The translations under genes were made by a program, and so were the position numbers. From contig JAVLUZ010000157.1 of NCBI GenBank assembly GCA_036768485.1, forward strand, positions 14,573,877 through 14,637,876: DNA of 64,000 nt, given 5' to 3'. The notes under the pieces are model-generated. The model was not told the origin of the DNA, did no database searches, and worked only from the letters and a program-made list of their open reading frames with translations. The first letter of the stretch is position 1. The number at the start of each line of letters is the position of its first letter. Shown piece by piece: positions 11,485-22,484 of the stretch. The stretch is from Mermis nigrescens (taxonomy: Eukaryota > Nematoda > Enoplea > Mermithida > Mermithidae).

Positions 11485-11880
11485 CATAAATGCACATGCA
11501 CAAGGTCGGGGTCGGCAGGGGGTAAAATCTAAGAAATCCAAAATGGTAAATTAAACATTCAAGATTTTTATGTTTAAACGACCAAAGTGGTCAAATATAG
11601 CCTATAAAACGTCTTTTCGTAGTAGTATCGCATTTTTAGTCCATTTTGACTACATTATATTACTTTTAACACTTGAACATACAGCAATTGATCAATTTTT
11701 GGCGCTTTTTGGTAAAAAGTACATAAGAGTACTAATACAGCGCGGGAAAAAAGTTGACACTCTTACTGCTTTTGACATAAAAAATAATACAAAAAAACGT
11801 TCCGTCAGCTATAAATCGCCAGACGGTACTTGTCTGGTTGACTCTCCAGAGGGGGAAATATCCCACTATGTGCATGTATG
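11485..11880 (+). mobile_element. hAT-like MITE, family A, with exact 8-bp TSD
   Basis: Element of 396 bp flanked by CCAATAAG on both sides (11477-11484 and 11881-11888). Termini CATAAATGCACATG and CATGTATG form imperfect inverted repeats (CATA-ATGCACAT). An 8-bp TSD and short TIRs fit hAT-type mobilisation. No transposase. Confidence 0.85.
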
Positions 11881-11990
11881 CCAATAAGTATTCTACGGTT
11901 AGACCCAGTAATAATTTTATAGCGAATGCTCCAAAATTCTGGATGAAAGAAAGAAATACAAGCAGCTACTTAAGTACCTGTCCTCACCGG

Positions 11991-12833
11991 CAGGCCCCTA
12001 TCCAGGATTGTTTCGGGGGGGGCAATACCAAAATTTTTTTAAAACCTACAGGGAACCAAAAAAGAATTTTGGTTTATAAATTTCGCTACCCGGATACCTT
12101 GGATACGGTGAGAGTCCAGTGGAAACCATACGCGTAGCGGCTCGAAATTTCGATGAGGGTCCCGGCCATTTTTAGGAGAGTGAATGACCTCCCAATTTTG
12201 GACCAAAAATGGTTGAAAAAACACGTAAAAACGACCAGCAAATTCGATTTTTTCTAAAAAAATCGGGGGGGGAGTAAAAAATTTTCTGGCTCTGGGGGAT
12301 ATGGGACGGCCGACTTTGAGTGGGATATCCCTATCTCCGTCCTCTTACATGCATGATGGAAACTATCTCTTATAGGGCTGGGGGTCTGGGGTAGCGTGCT
12401 CAAGCAACTCCCAGCGGGGTCCGGGGCAGAACCTCGGAAAATTTTGTAAAAAGCGCACTTCGATTTAGAATCGTACGTTAAAATTTTCACAAAACCAATC
12501 GAATTACGGTTCTGAATTTACCCTAAAAATGAATCAGCAAATTCAATCATCGCCAAAAAAATTGATGTAATTCTTGCTCCTTGAACAAATCTCATTTTCT
12601 GCATAAAACCTGCAAAGAACAGAAGAAATAGATGCAAAATATGCTACAGGTAGTATAAAGACTGAAAATAAGGTGTTCACACCGCGCGCTTACTAAATAG
12701 ATCATAGTAGGTCATTGTGCTTGCAACTTTTGGCTTAAAAAGCAGAGGGGTGGTAAAGGAAAAATTCGTCCTCAGATTTCATCCCGGGAGGGGCATGTGC
12801 CCTGCCCCCTATCCCTCTCTGGAAACGGGCCTG
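11991..12833 (+). mobile_element. Family D hAT-like element with exact TSD
   Basis: 843 bp from CAGGCCCCTATCCAGG to CTGGAAACGGGCCTG, flanked by CTCACCGG on both sides (11983-11990, 12834-12841). No transposase found in any frame. Confidence 0.85.
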
Positions 12834-12841
12834 CTCACCGG

Positions 12842-13338
12842 CATTTCAACGTTTTTTGGTTGTGCGTGTGTACCGTTAGTTTTTTTGCAGTAAAAGCGTG
12901 TGTAGAAGCGCTCGACCGCAACTTTCCCAATTTCTCGAAATGCGTTGATTCTATTGATGACATTTTTTAAGTGACAAAGACAAGAGACAAGAAAGTATTT
13001 GTTGTCCGCAAAATACACAAAATTTGCAAAACACAAATACATGATAAAACAGCGACATATAGATCACGGAGTGTGATACAACTAGGTATGTTCCAGCGCT
13101 TCTCACCTTCAGCAGTCAGCGCTGATAAAAAGCGAGTTTTTTCTGCACGTTTTGTAAAAATTCGAACTTTCTTACCCATTTTCTATTTCCTACGGAACCC
13201 ATATCAAGCCTAGCCGAAAACGTCAAAAGAAGGTACTAAAACAAGTAAACTGAATAAACAGATGAAAATGCAATCCAATGCACGCGACGCAATGAGAAAA
13301 CAGGGTTGCCAACTGCTCTTGTAAAAAACCCAATTTAA
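12842..13338. other. No supported gene
   Basis: Frames of up to 80 codons exist on both strands, overlapping one another, with no recognisable domain. Confidence 0.4.
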
Positions 13339-13895
13339 CCTCAAACCAGTGATTGGACCGAGGGTACTTTTGACTTTTGCCTCGGCCGAGGCCGGGCGAC
13401 TTAACCCTTTACCTCGGCCGAGCCGAGGCCGAGGGTAATGCCGAGGGTCAAGCTTATATACCCATACCCATAAATAGTACTCTTAGAATATTTTGAATGC
13501 ACATGAGCTAGAGAATAATCGTAATATTAAACACTTTTTCGAATGTCAAACAATATATATTTTATTATTCAATAGTAGTAGATTAAATGTGTGGAGGATT
13601 TATTGAATAAAGTCAGCAGCATGAAAGCATACTTAATTTAACAAGTTGCCGTTGATGAAGACTTAGAAAAGTTAATAAAAAATATGGCTGAACAAGCACT
13701 TAAAAACTTTTATTACTATAAATAAGAAAACAGTGTCGAAGAAATAAACGAACAAACGAAATAAGCTAAGTAAAGACAGGACTGTAGCCATTGTTGTGCT
13801 CGCTTTTGCAGTAATGCATGTTTAAACACGCTTTTTCGGTCATCCAATTCTGGTGTGGTAGGTAATATGACGGAAACTGCACTGTACTTTCCGAT

Positions 13896-15635
13896 CATAG
13901 TTTCCCAAGGTCCAGAGTTGAGGGAAGGGTGAAATCCCAAAATGAGGGACCAGTAAATTAAGTAGTGTCTTTGTATGAGCGAACAAATTTTTGTAGATAT
14001 TTTATATAAATATATTTTTAAAGATACACATTTTTACATACTGCCAGTGTGTGACCTGCAAGCGGTATGTAGTCCTAAACAGTGTTTTTTTGTGCAAGAT
14101 ACCTTTTACATATACAAAGATGGTATCCAAAAGTCTTAGAACATTTTGTGCATGCAAATTTTTTTGTGTACTATTATAGTATGGTACAGTAGCGATTTAG
14201 TGTGGTAAAACTGGGTTTTTCGACCTTTGGTAGTGTATCTTAGCTAATTCCTGGGTTTCTGAATATTTGACATTTTTCCATTCTAAATGCAAATTCTACT
14301 ATTTTAAAGATACATATATAGGACAGACAATTACTGATGCGCCGAAAATTTTCGGAAATTTTACAGTTTTTGTCTCTCCAAAAATCTTTTGTGCATGTAC
14401 AAAGATGGTCCTGAAAAGTCTCTGTACATTATGAAAAATTGTTGCCGAATATAAAAAACAGTGGCCCTAAATGTGATAATTCCGCTTGAATTTAGTTGAT
14501 ACTGTTAGTTCGGCGCGAAGCGCCGAAATTTTTATGAGCTTTTGATCGAAATCTTCACATAAAACTCGACTGAGAAAGCTAAAACAACTTGTACTACAAA
14601 ATCAGAAATATTACAGATATTGTAATATGCCAATTAAATCTAGTAAGAAGCACTACTGTGCTTAGAAATCCAATGCAACATCAGGATAAATTAGTCAATT
14701 TTATCTTTGAACGGCAAAAAAGTGCAAAGTTATTAAATAGTACTTATTTTGCATAAAATTTTTAAAAACAGTATAAATAGATATAAAAGATATTTAAATC
14801 TGCATAAAGATGCCTAGATTACACAAAAATTGATCTTTGAGTGTTTAATGCCCCTGCTTCAATCTAAATACAGTATATTAGCGATATTTTGCGCGAAGCG
14901 CCGAAAATTTTTTGAAATTTCCTAAAATATACTGAAAAACGATATAATTAATATCACTTTGTCCAAGAAAGTATTTTAACATTGTATAAAAATGGCTCCA
15001 AAAAATGCACGAGCCGAAATTGATTTTTGGAAAAACCTGCATTTATTGGCCATTTTTAGGTACGTTTTTGCGATTTTCGGCCGAAAATTCGTGATCATTT
15101 AACCCTTCTCCCATAAAAATGGCCGAAAACCATAAGTGTAACAGGGGCTTTGGGGAATTCCCCACCCACCCAGGGTTGGACGTCCTTCCCACACCCTTCC
15201 CTCCAACGTCAGAAAATTTTGACCCATCCTCCCCATTTTTGGCGAAAATTTGCGCTTTGTTGGCTATTTTTAGGTGCTTTTGCCATTTTTGACATAAAAT
15301 TAGAGTCGCTTATCCCGCCTCCTTCTAAAAATGGCCAGGGACCCCTACCCGAAATTTCAAGCCGTTACATGTATGCCGAGCAGCCCCTCCCGAAAATTTT
15401 GAGCTGTTGCATGCATGTTTTATAGTGATAGTTTGTCTATTCACTCTTGCTTACATTCAAAAATACTGTATCACTTCGTGAAATTCTAATAATTAGCTGC
15501 ACTTTTGCCATAGTAAATATTAAGGTCAAAAAATATTCAAAAGCTTTTCACCAAAAATCGTCTGACAATGACTTGAGTCTTGTACCCTGAGAAGAGGGTA
15601 ATAACCCTCCCTCACCCCAACTTTGGGAATGTGTG
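13896..15635 (+). mobile_element. Family E element nested in the 13.3-kb hAT element
   Basis: CATAGTTTCCCAAGG to CTTTGGGAATGTGTG, TSD TTTCCGAT at 13888-13895 and 15636-15643 (exact). Contains the hairpin motif at 14512-14525 and 14891-14903 and a further nested element at 14080. Confidence 0.8.
14080..14463 (+). mobile_element. Family C element, innermost of the nest
   Basis: CAGTGTTTTTTTGTGCAAGA to AATATAAAAAACAGTG; TSD GTCCTAAA / GCCCTAAA (7/8) at 14072-14079 and 14464-14471. Single-unit copy related to 3294-4051. Confidence 0.75.
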
Positions 15636-15961
15636 TTTCCGATCCATGTAGCGAGCATGAGAATTAAAACTTAGTCATCACATGAATAATAAATTGGCAC
15701 TTTGCTGTATGTAACTTGGTGTAACTGGGTACGCGACTAAAACCATAAAAAAGTCTATAGGTAAAAAATAGCCTGTGTACTGCAGATGCATTCTGAATAG
15801 TTAATATTCAACGGATATATTAAACTTATTCAAATTTGATTTTAACCCTCGGCGCCTCGGCACTTTTCAGCTTCGCCCTCGGCGCCGAGGCCGAGGCTCC
15901 AAAAAACGCCGAGGCTTGCCGAGGCCGAGGCCGAGGCCTCGGTCCGATCACTGCCTCAAAC

Positions 15962-16400
15962 TGCCTAAAAACCCTAAACCAATGACTAATCATAGGCACA
16001 AATAAAGCTCAATCGCTAAAAAGTGCCTCCAATGGCCTCACAAAAGCTCCAAAATGGCGGGAATAGCTCCAAACTGGCATCTGGCGAACCTCAGAACAAG
16101 ACTAAAAAAAGTACTACAGTAAAGACGTCAAACAAAGCAACTCACTTGTCTACCAAACTTTCCGCGACTGTTTGCTCCAAACTTGAATTTGATTCGTGCC
16201 GATCAGTTGACTTTACACCTCAAAACAATTCCAACCCATCTAACAACGCTTTTTCAATATGCTTAAGCTGATGCGAAAACCAGAAGTCTACACAAGGAGT
16301 ATTACCTTCCATAGATGCACAACATGGTCGACCTGAGGGGCTAGCCAGGTCTTGGGGTCTTTTTTAGACCAAAAATTACAGAAAGTGCAGCGTTAGATGT
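15962..16400. other. No supported gene
   Basis: An 82-codon Ser/Asn/Lys-rich frame at 16023-16271 has no recognisable motif or splice context. Confidence 0.4.
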
Positions 16401-16405
16401 GCGTA

Positions 16406-17353
16406 CAGTGGTGTGCAAAAGCTTAGAGATACCCTGCGTTATAACTGAATTGACTATTTAATAAACAATTGTGATATGTTATTTAATTAAAAAATACGAA
16501 GACTCAATTTATAAAGCTTAGTTTCTGTGATTGTAGCTCTGTTGCATAGCCTCAAGCATTAAAAAGTGTCGAAATAAGCCAACAAACCGGACCAATTTGT
16601 CTATTTTGTGTAACAAAATAACAGACATATGATAGAGCGCAACTATCATTTTTTATGCTAAACAGCCTTCTTTAGTGTACCTACATAAAACTTTTTGTTT
16701 TTAAGAGTACGATCTTCGGCCGACTCTCCCACGTCAGCAATGAAACATCGAACTTATATTCATAAAAAGATGTTCTGCAAAACTTTATTGGGCACTTTAT
16801 TGTTGCAGTGCAAGGTCAGTAAATTTTATCAGCTAACTTTGCTTAGAATCCGTTCATTTGCTCGAAATATCGTACTATATATCCCAATTGGTAATCTTAT
16901 AACCGATTTTCTCGAATTTTTAGCAGCACGCCACCAATTACTTCACCAAATTATTCATAAAATATGCTAATGCCAGCTGGATAATCCAGAAGGCCCTGCA
17001 GTATTCCTAAAATGCTAGAAATATATTCAATTCATCAATGCCAATGCAGAATGCAAAAATAGTATTAGCTGCAGTCAGGAACGTTGATTTGCTAAAAAAT
17101 TCAGGATTACGAACTGTTTGCATAATTTTACACGATATAGGATAAACGCAGGGCTTTTCCAATCATTAATATCAAGATAAATATTTCACTGAGCGTAAAG
17201 TGGCATGCAGATTCAGATTCAGCAAAAAACTGCTCCAAAACTTTTTAGGATCTGAATCGCTACTTTTCTCAAGGATCGTCACAAGCTTTGCAAAATGCTT
17301 GCAGCATCCTGCTTTGTTTGAAGAGGGTGGCTCTAAACTTTTGCACACCACTG
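16406..17353. mobile_element. Tc1/mariner-like element, degenerate
   Basis: Inverted ends of about 35 bp: CAGTGGTGTGCAAAAGCTTA at the left and the complement of CAGTGGTGTGCAAAAGTTTA at the right, the end type of Tc1-like transposons. A TA dinucleotide precedes the left end; the right side reads TT, so the TSD is not intact. The roughly 880-bp interior has no recognisable transposase. Confidence 0.7.
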
Positions 17354-17998
17354 TTTGTACACACTATGTACGTATTCCACAGTTTCTGGTCAATTTGAAG
17401 CACTTTTGAATAGAATTTTCAATTTTCATTTATGTTTGGCCTTCATTTTGCCTTGTAATGATTCCGACTATGCTGCCTCTTGTCCATAATGTGTTATGCG
17501 GATGCGGAGTAGGCTCTAGGACATTCCGGTAGGCTGATAAGGCCGATAAGATAAGGCCCGATAATTCACTGTGTCGATTTTCCATGTTAATAATGAATAA
17601 ATAGGTCCCTATACAAACTTTGAAAATACGCAGTCAGATATTATATCAAAAGTACAATTATGCTGACCTTGAGTCCTCAACAAAGTCTCCTTGCTCGAAC
17701 TCCATCTAGGGTTCGAACTGTCCTTATTTCATAGTCCTATTTTCCGTTGACGTTGAGGCGGAGTTTGTTCCTGTAGGCGGGTCAACTTAGACGTGAGATT
17801 CGGTGGTTGTGTGCGTGTACATAATACGTGAAATGACGGTGCCTACTTGCAGAAGTAGGTGTATATATGCTTTTTGTGCAGGGTTTCTACTTCTTGCACT
17901 TGAAACAAAGATGCATTAATACTAATGCCGGCTCTCCCATTACAGCTTCGTTTCTCCAAGAAATTTTCAATTTTCTATCCAGAGGGTCAGAGACCCCA
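17354..17998. other. No gene seen
   Basis: Mixed sequence with a short GATAAGGCCGATAAGATAAG repetition at about 17537. Confidence 0.4.
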
Positions 17999-18286
17999 GG
18001 GTCCGTTGCATAAAATTTACAAGCTACAAACTACAAGTTACAAGTCCAGACAGCCAATTTACAAGTCCTGCAAGCTGGTTACAATTCCTACAAGTGAAGC
18101 CTTACAAGTCCTACAATCCTACAAGTTCACGCTATAAAATGCATGTGCTAAAATTACGTGTCCTACAAGTGAACTACTAGTCGTACAAGTTGGCATTGCA
18201 CTAAACATTGTCAGCACCTTGTAGTAAAAAGTCACCGATTTTTTTCGAGTTGCCAAAATTCCGTTATCGAAGGAGAAAAATTGGCC

Positions 18287-19157
18287 TCATTGTCCATGAT
18301 GAACTTTTAAAATTAAGTACCAGTTTAGACGAGTTTTCAGTGAACTGTTGCGAAAGACGCGGGCATCATTTACAGATACAGGCCACTTGGAAGACACGTA
18401 GTAGAATTTTAGATTAGGGCCAAAAGTCAGCATGCAGTTTATGGAATGATCCCCATACCGGTTAACAAACTGTTCCTCGTGGTTTAGTGGTCTCATAATG
18501 TTGGTATGCGTTCCATCAACGGTGCCGAATACACTTGGCATTCCACCTTTTTCGTGAAAAAGTTTCGGAATTTGTCGCAAAGCTAAAACCTCCTGAGGCC
18601 AATCAACTATCTTGAATAATTGCGCGTTTACATCATCAATAAATCGGGACAAAGTTCGACAAACTGTGGATTCATATGCGCACTATGTGCATCCACACCT
18701 GGGCGTGAGGGGGGGAGTTGGAGGGATATGCACCCTCCGAGAAAATCAAAATACCCCCAGAAACCAAAATACCACCCAAATTTTTCAAATTTTTTGTTTT
18801 TTTTCGCAATTTTTTGATGCCAATGGATAGTGCTCGATGAGAAACGTTAAAAATGGTGTTTTTCGCCATACCACCATTTTAGAGGCCATTTTTCGACCTT
18901 TGAAAAATCTTGCACCCCCAGAATTTCGGTGAATTTGCTGAACGAGTGGATAGAGCGAAATTTCGAGAAGTCTTGTGTGCAATAATCGAACCAATAATTT
19001 CACATAACGTATTAATATCATCGTCACTCAATCTAAATCGTTCCCTATTTTCACTTATCGATCTATCAAAATTTATACGTGGTCTAAAATTCCTTTTAGT
19101 ATGATCGTGAACTAATACAACATCATTATAGTCAACGTCACTATCGGAAAAATCCAT
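18287..19157 (-). pseudogene. Harbinger (DDE_4-type) transposase, interrupted
   Basis: The N-terminal part (19157 down to about 18933) reads MDFSDSD... then FRLSDDDINTLCEIIGSI and KTSRNFALS, typical of Harbinger nucleases. A family B MITE interrupts it; then AYESTVCRTLSRFIDDV continues into the catalytic core with VFGTVDGTH (first Asp), the NRYGDHSIN block and KWPVSVNDARVF (second Asp). The frame is lost before the third acidic residue. Non-functional relic of a cut-and-paste transposase. Confidence 0.85.
18694..18932 (-). mobile_element. Family B MITE inserted into the Harbinger transposase
   Basis: Starts CACACCTGGGCG, right end truncated after CCCCAGAATTTCGGTG. It separates the N-terminal transposase part (18933-19157) from the catalytic part (18287-18693) on the minus strand, so it post-dates the Harbinger copy. 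Confidence 0.75.
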
Positions 19158-20690
19158 AATTTTTAATAAAACAAGAAAAAATTCCCAATTTACAAGTCAA
19201 AAGCGACTAGTAAAAAATAATTACGAGTTGCAAGTCTCCAACCTACAATTGTAGTACTAATGTCCCGCCCAATTTTCGCCTTATTAATTGTTTGTAAGTT
19301 TTAGCTTAAACTCGCCAATTTTGGCTCGATTTTTCCAAATGAACTTTGCGCACTTTATTAATGGAGTAGGTTTGAGGGCAATTCTGCGTTTGCATGCATT
19401 ACAGGACAACGGCAACGAATAAGGAATTTTTATAATTTTATTTGAGAATTAAATAAAAATATTAAAATCATTCAAGAATTCGACGTGAGCGTAAGCAAGG
19501 CGGAAAAGAAGGCGTAACTGTGGGTTCAGATTGCACTAGCTATGAAGCTAAAGCGTCAGTGATTATGATCGTTTTATGCATGCAACAAAGCTGGCACCGG
19601 GACTTCAGGCTGGGACAAGGCCATGATCACACGCAAGACAAAGGTAGGAAGAGCTAAAGTTTTGAGTCGCCCCGCTCTTAAAGGAAAATCGGTGGGCGCA
19701 CGTGGCGTTGTTTTTTGAATATCTTTTGCTCACCTGTTCTCACGTTTGCATCTGTCTGCATACATGCGCGATTTTCGTCAACTTATATCTTATGCTTTTG
19801 ACCTCGAGTAACCTTTTCAATAACTTACTCACATGACTCAGATATTAGTAAACAATGTCAGTAGTTTGAGTATATTTTATGCGCAGTCTCGTGTTTTCTG
19901 ATATTTTTACGTGTGGAAAGCTTAGTTAATCTTAACTTTCCATTCTTGTCTGACGTCTGTCTTCTCGTCTGGTTCTTAAAACCGATTTCAACTGGTTTTG
20001 ACCATGCTTTTGCATAGAACCGCTTTGTTAGCGTTCGATTCTGCCTTTTCGCATATTTACATAAAGATAAACGTTTATAGTATAAATTATTAGAATTTTT
20101 CGGGAAAAATTCAGGACGTTATAATATTTTACGTTTTGAAAATAGCGATTTATATTACAACATTAGATTTTGCAAATATTATAATACGAATAAAAATAAA
20201 CATAATTTTCGTAATATTATTAGAAAAATCATATTGCATTAAGACAATGCTTACGTGTTCTATATGAACATGAAGCCTAAAATCTCGTCGATCGTGACAC
20301 TAATACTTCTATGCAATGCATTAGTAATACGACTTGTGATTTCCATTTTTGTCTAATGATATATGCATGCCCCGGACTTGTAGCTTGTAGCTAGTAGTTT
20401 TATGCAACCTTCACTTGTAACTACGAGGCTTGTACGACTTTTAGAACTTGTAGCGGTTACAAGTGATTTAATGCAACGCAGACTTGTAGCTACAAGACTT
20501 GTAGAACTTGTAGTTTTGCACTTGTAGGACTTGTAGCTTGTAACTTGTAGCTAATACTTTTATGCAACGGAATTCACTTGTAACTTGTAGCTTGTAGGGC
20601 TTGTAACGACTATAAGTCTTTTAGGCAACGAGCCCCAGACCTTCCTCCTTCTCCCTTTTGCATGTATGGCAGGCCCCCCGTGAAGACTAG

Positions 20691-21710
20691 CATAGCAAAG
20701 TAAATGCTCCAATGGAACAAAAAGGACAAATATACTTGAAATTAAAGACATAAAAGGAGGGGACTATGAAAAAGGCACGTATGCGTACAAGAAATCATAA
20801 GAATCTGCTAAAAAATCGGACTTTCTCTAAGCAACACAAAAAGCGAAGTATGTATATTCTGCTTCCTACAGAAGGTGTGGCTTCAGTTTGAGAAATAAAT
20901 AACACAACACAGTTTATTGTCTAAAAGGAGTGATCAATCTGAATTAATGAAAACAACAAATCATTCTTTTTACTATTCTTGAGTGAATGCAAATCCGAAC
21001 GACCTCTCTTGCAATAGTTTAGACGGGCGACAAGGCATTAAATATGCACCGTGTTCTTGGGGAAGGGTTTGGAAGAGGGATTATGACCCACCGCAGAATG
21101 GCTGCTCACTCCCCTCCCCACCAAATGGCTGCGGCGACCATCCCCCAAAATTGTCGACTTTTCGAGATAAAAAAATGTAAAAAGTGTGCTTTTTAAACCT
21201 TTTTTAGCTCATTTTTGGCTCAAAAGTCTCAAATTTTCGGCGCTTCACGCCATATACGCATTCTTTGACCATATTTCCTTCAATTTTCTCAATTTTTTTT
21301 AATTTCTTAAAAAATTTTCAATGTCGTTGTTCTAAAAAGAACAGGAATGTCCGAAACGTCAAAAAACAGCGTTTTGACGTGCCCCCGGCGTTTTTAGCCC
21401 AAAAAATGCACTTGTTGAAAATTTTTTGTGCCTGACGCCTTTTCCCCTTTTCCCAGAATTCCTATGTTGTATTTGCATGTAGCACCGAAGAATTTAGGAC
21501 ACGTTGCAAGGCGAATGAGTGAGATACCCGTGCAAATCAGAATATACTTTGTTTTATGTGTTGCTTATAGAAAGTCTGATTTTTAGCAGATTCTTATGAT
21601 TTGTTGTACGCATAGGTGACTTTTCCTAGTCCCCTCCTATTATGTCTGTAATAATCCGCTATTCCAAGTATATTTATCCTGTTTCATCGGAGCATTTTTC
21701 TTTGCTAGTA
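20691..21710. mobile_element. TIR element, CTAGCAAAG family
   Basis: Inverted ends of about 170 bp: ATAGCAAAGTAAATGCTCC... at the left and ...GAGCATTTTTCTTTGCTAGTA at the right, sharing an internal CCCTCCT / AGGAGGG block. The middle contains a family G MITE (about 21040-21480). Same TIR family as 58335-59094 and 22490-23118. Confidence 0.75.
21040..21480 (+). mobile_element. Family G MITE (AATGGCTGC) inside a TIR element
   Basis: Starts near CACCGTGTTCTTGGGG, has AGAATGGCTGC and AAATGGCTGCGG with C runs, and GGCGCTTCACGCC at about 21239. Related to 49316-49734 and 62868-63280. Ends not exact. Confidence 0.65.
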
Positions 21711-22484
21711 CCCTACTTTTAATTAGAATCTATTAAGTGAATCTACTATATATTTGTGAAAGTTTGTTTGTATGTTCGGGGTTGGCTCCGGCTCTATAAT
21801 AGTTGGTGGGCTGACGTTTCGGCCCGAGGTCGGCCTACCGGGGAAGGGTCCGTAGCGATATTTAGAATCGACCAATCAAAGCCGTTCGCCCTGCACAATA
21901 GTGAAGCGGACTATGTCCCCAAGCTATAAGTATAGGCGATTTCCGGACATGGCCGATAACATGTGCCAAAGCATGCAGAGATATAAAATAGGAGATACCC
22001 TCTGCTGTAACATATGAGTGATATAAGATATCACGTGATATATGACATCCTTTGCTACAATAAACAAAAAAATTTTTAAAACATCAAAAATATGGGTTTG
22101 ACCAAAAAATTTCCAGAATATCCCAAAACATCAAAAATATGATTATGGCTAAAGAATTTTCAAAACCATTCTGTAACGTCAAAAATATGGTTTTGATCAA
22201 AAAATGTACAGGGGTGAAGCGGGAGGCGTCCCTATGCTTAAGCATTGCCATTTCGGGACATAATCGGAATAAATTCACTTTACACTATTTTAGGGTTAAG
22301 GTTCTTTTGCCACTGCGTGCGTTATAACATAGGATCGGACGTGATATAGCCTACATAATGATACAAGATGGACAATGTTATAGGGTACAATTATGTGATA
22401 TGAGATACCCTCTCGGTGCCATAACATGCAGTGATATAAGATAGGAGATAAACCTCTGCTATAACATATGAGTGATATAAGATA

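Larger units (their letters stand above)
13347..15953 (+). mobile_element. Outer hAT-like element of a three-level nest
   Basis: TIR CAGTGATTGGACCGAGG at the left and CCTCGGTCCGATCACTG at the right; exact TSD CCTCAAAC at 13339-13346 and 15954-15961. Both subterminal regions are dense in CTCGGCCGAGG-type palindromes. 2.6 kb long, mostly filled by the element at 13896-15635; no intact transposase. Confidence 0.9.
17999..20636 (-). mobile_element. PIF/Harbinger element
   Basis: Left end GGGTCCGTTGCATAAAA and right-end complement GGGCTCGTTGCCTAAAA are matching TIRs. Both ends carry arrays of TACAAGT (18020-18210) or ACTTGTA (20375-20620) subterminal repeats. The minus-strand transposase relic lies inside. 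From 19160 to 20370 I see no gene. Confidence 0.8.

Noticed and set aside
18020..20640. TACAAGT / ACTTGTA arrays considered as a CRISPR or satellite array
   Set aside because: Units are irregular, inverted at the two ends and paired with Harbinger-type TIRs, so they are subterminal transposon repeats.
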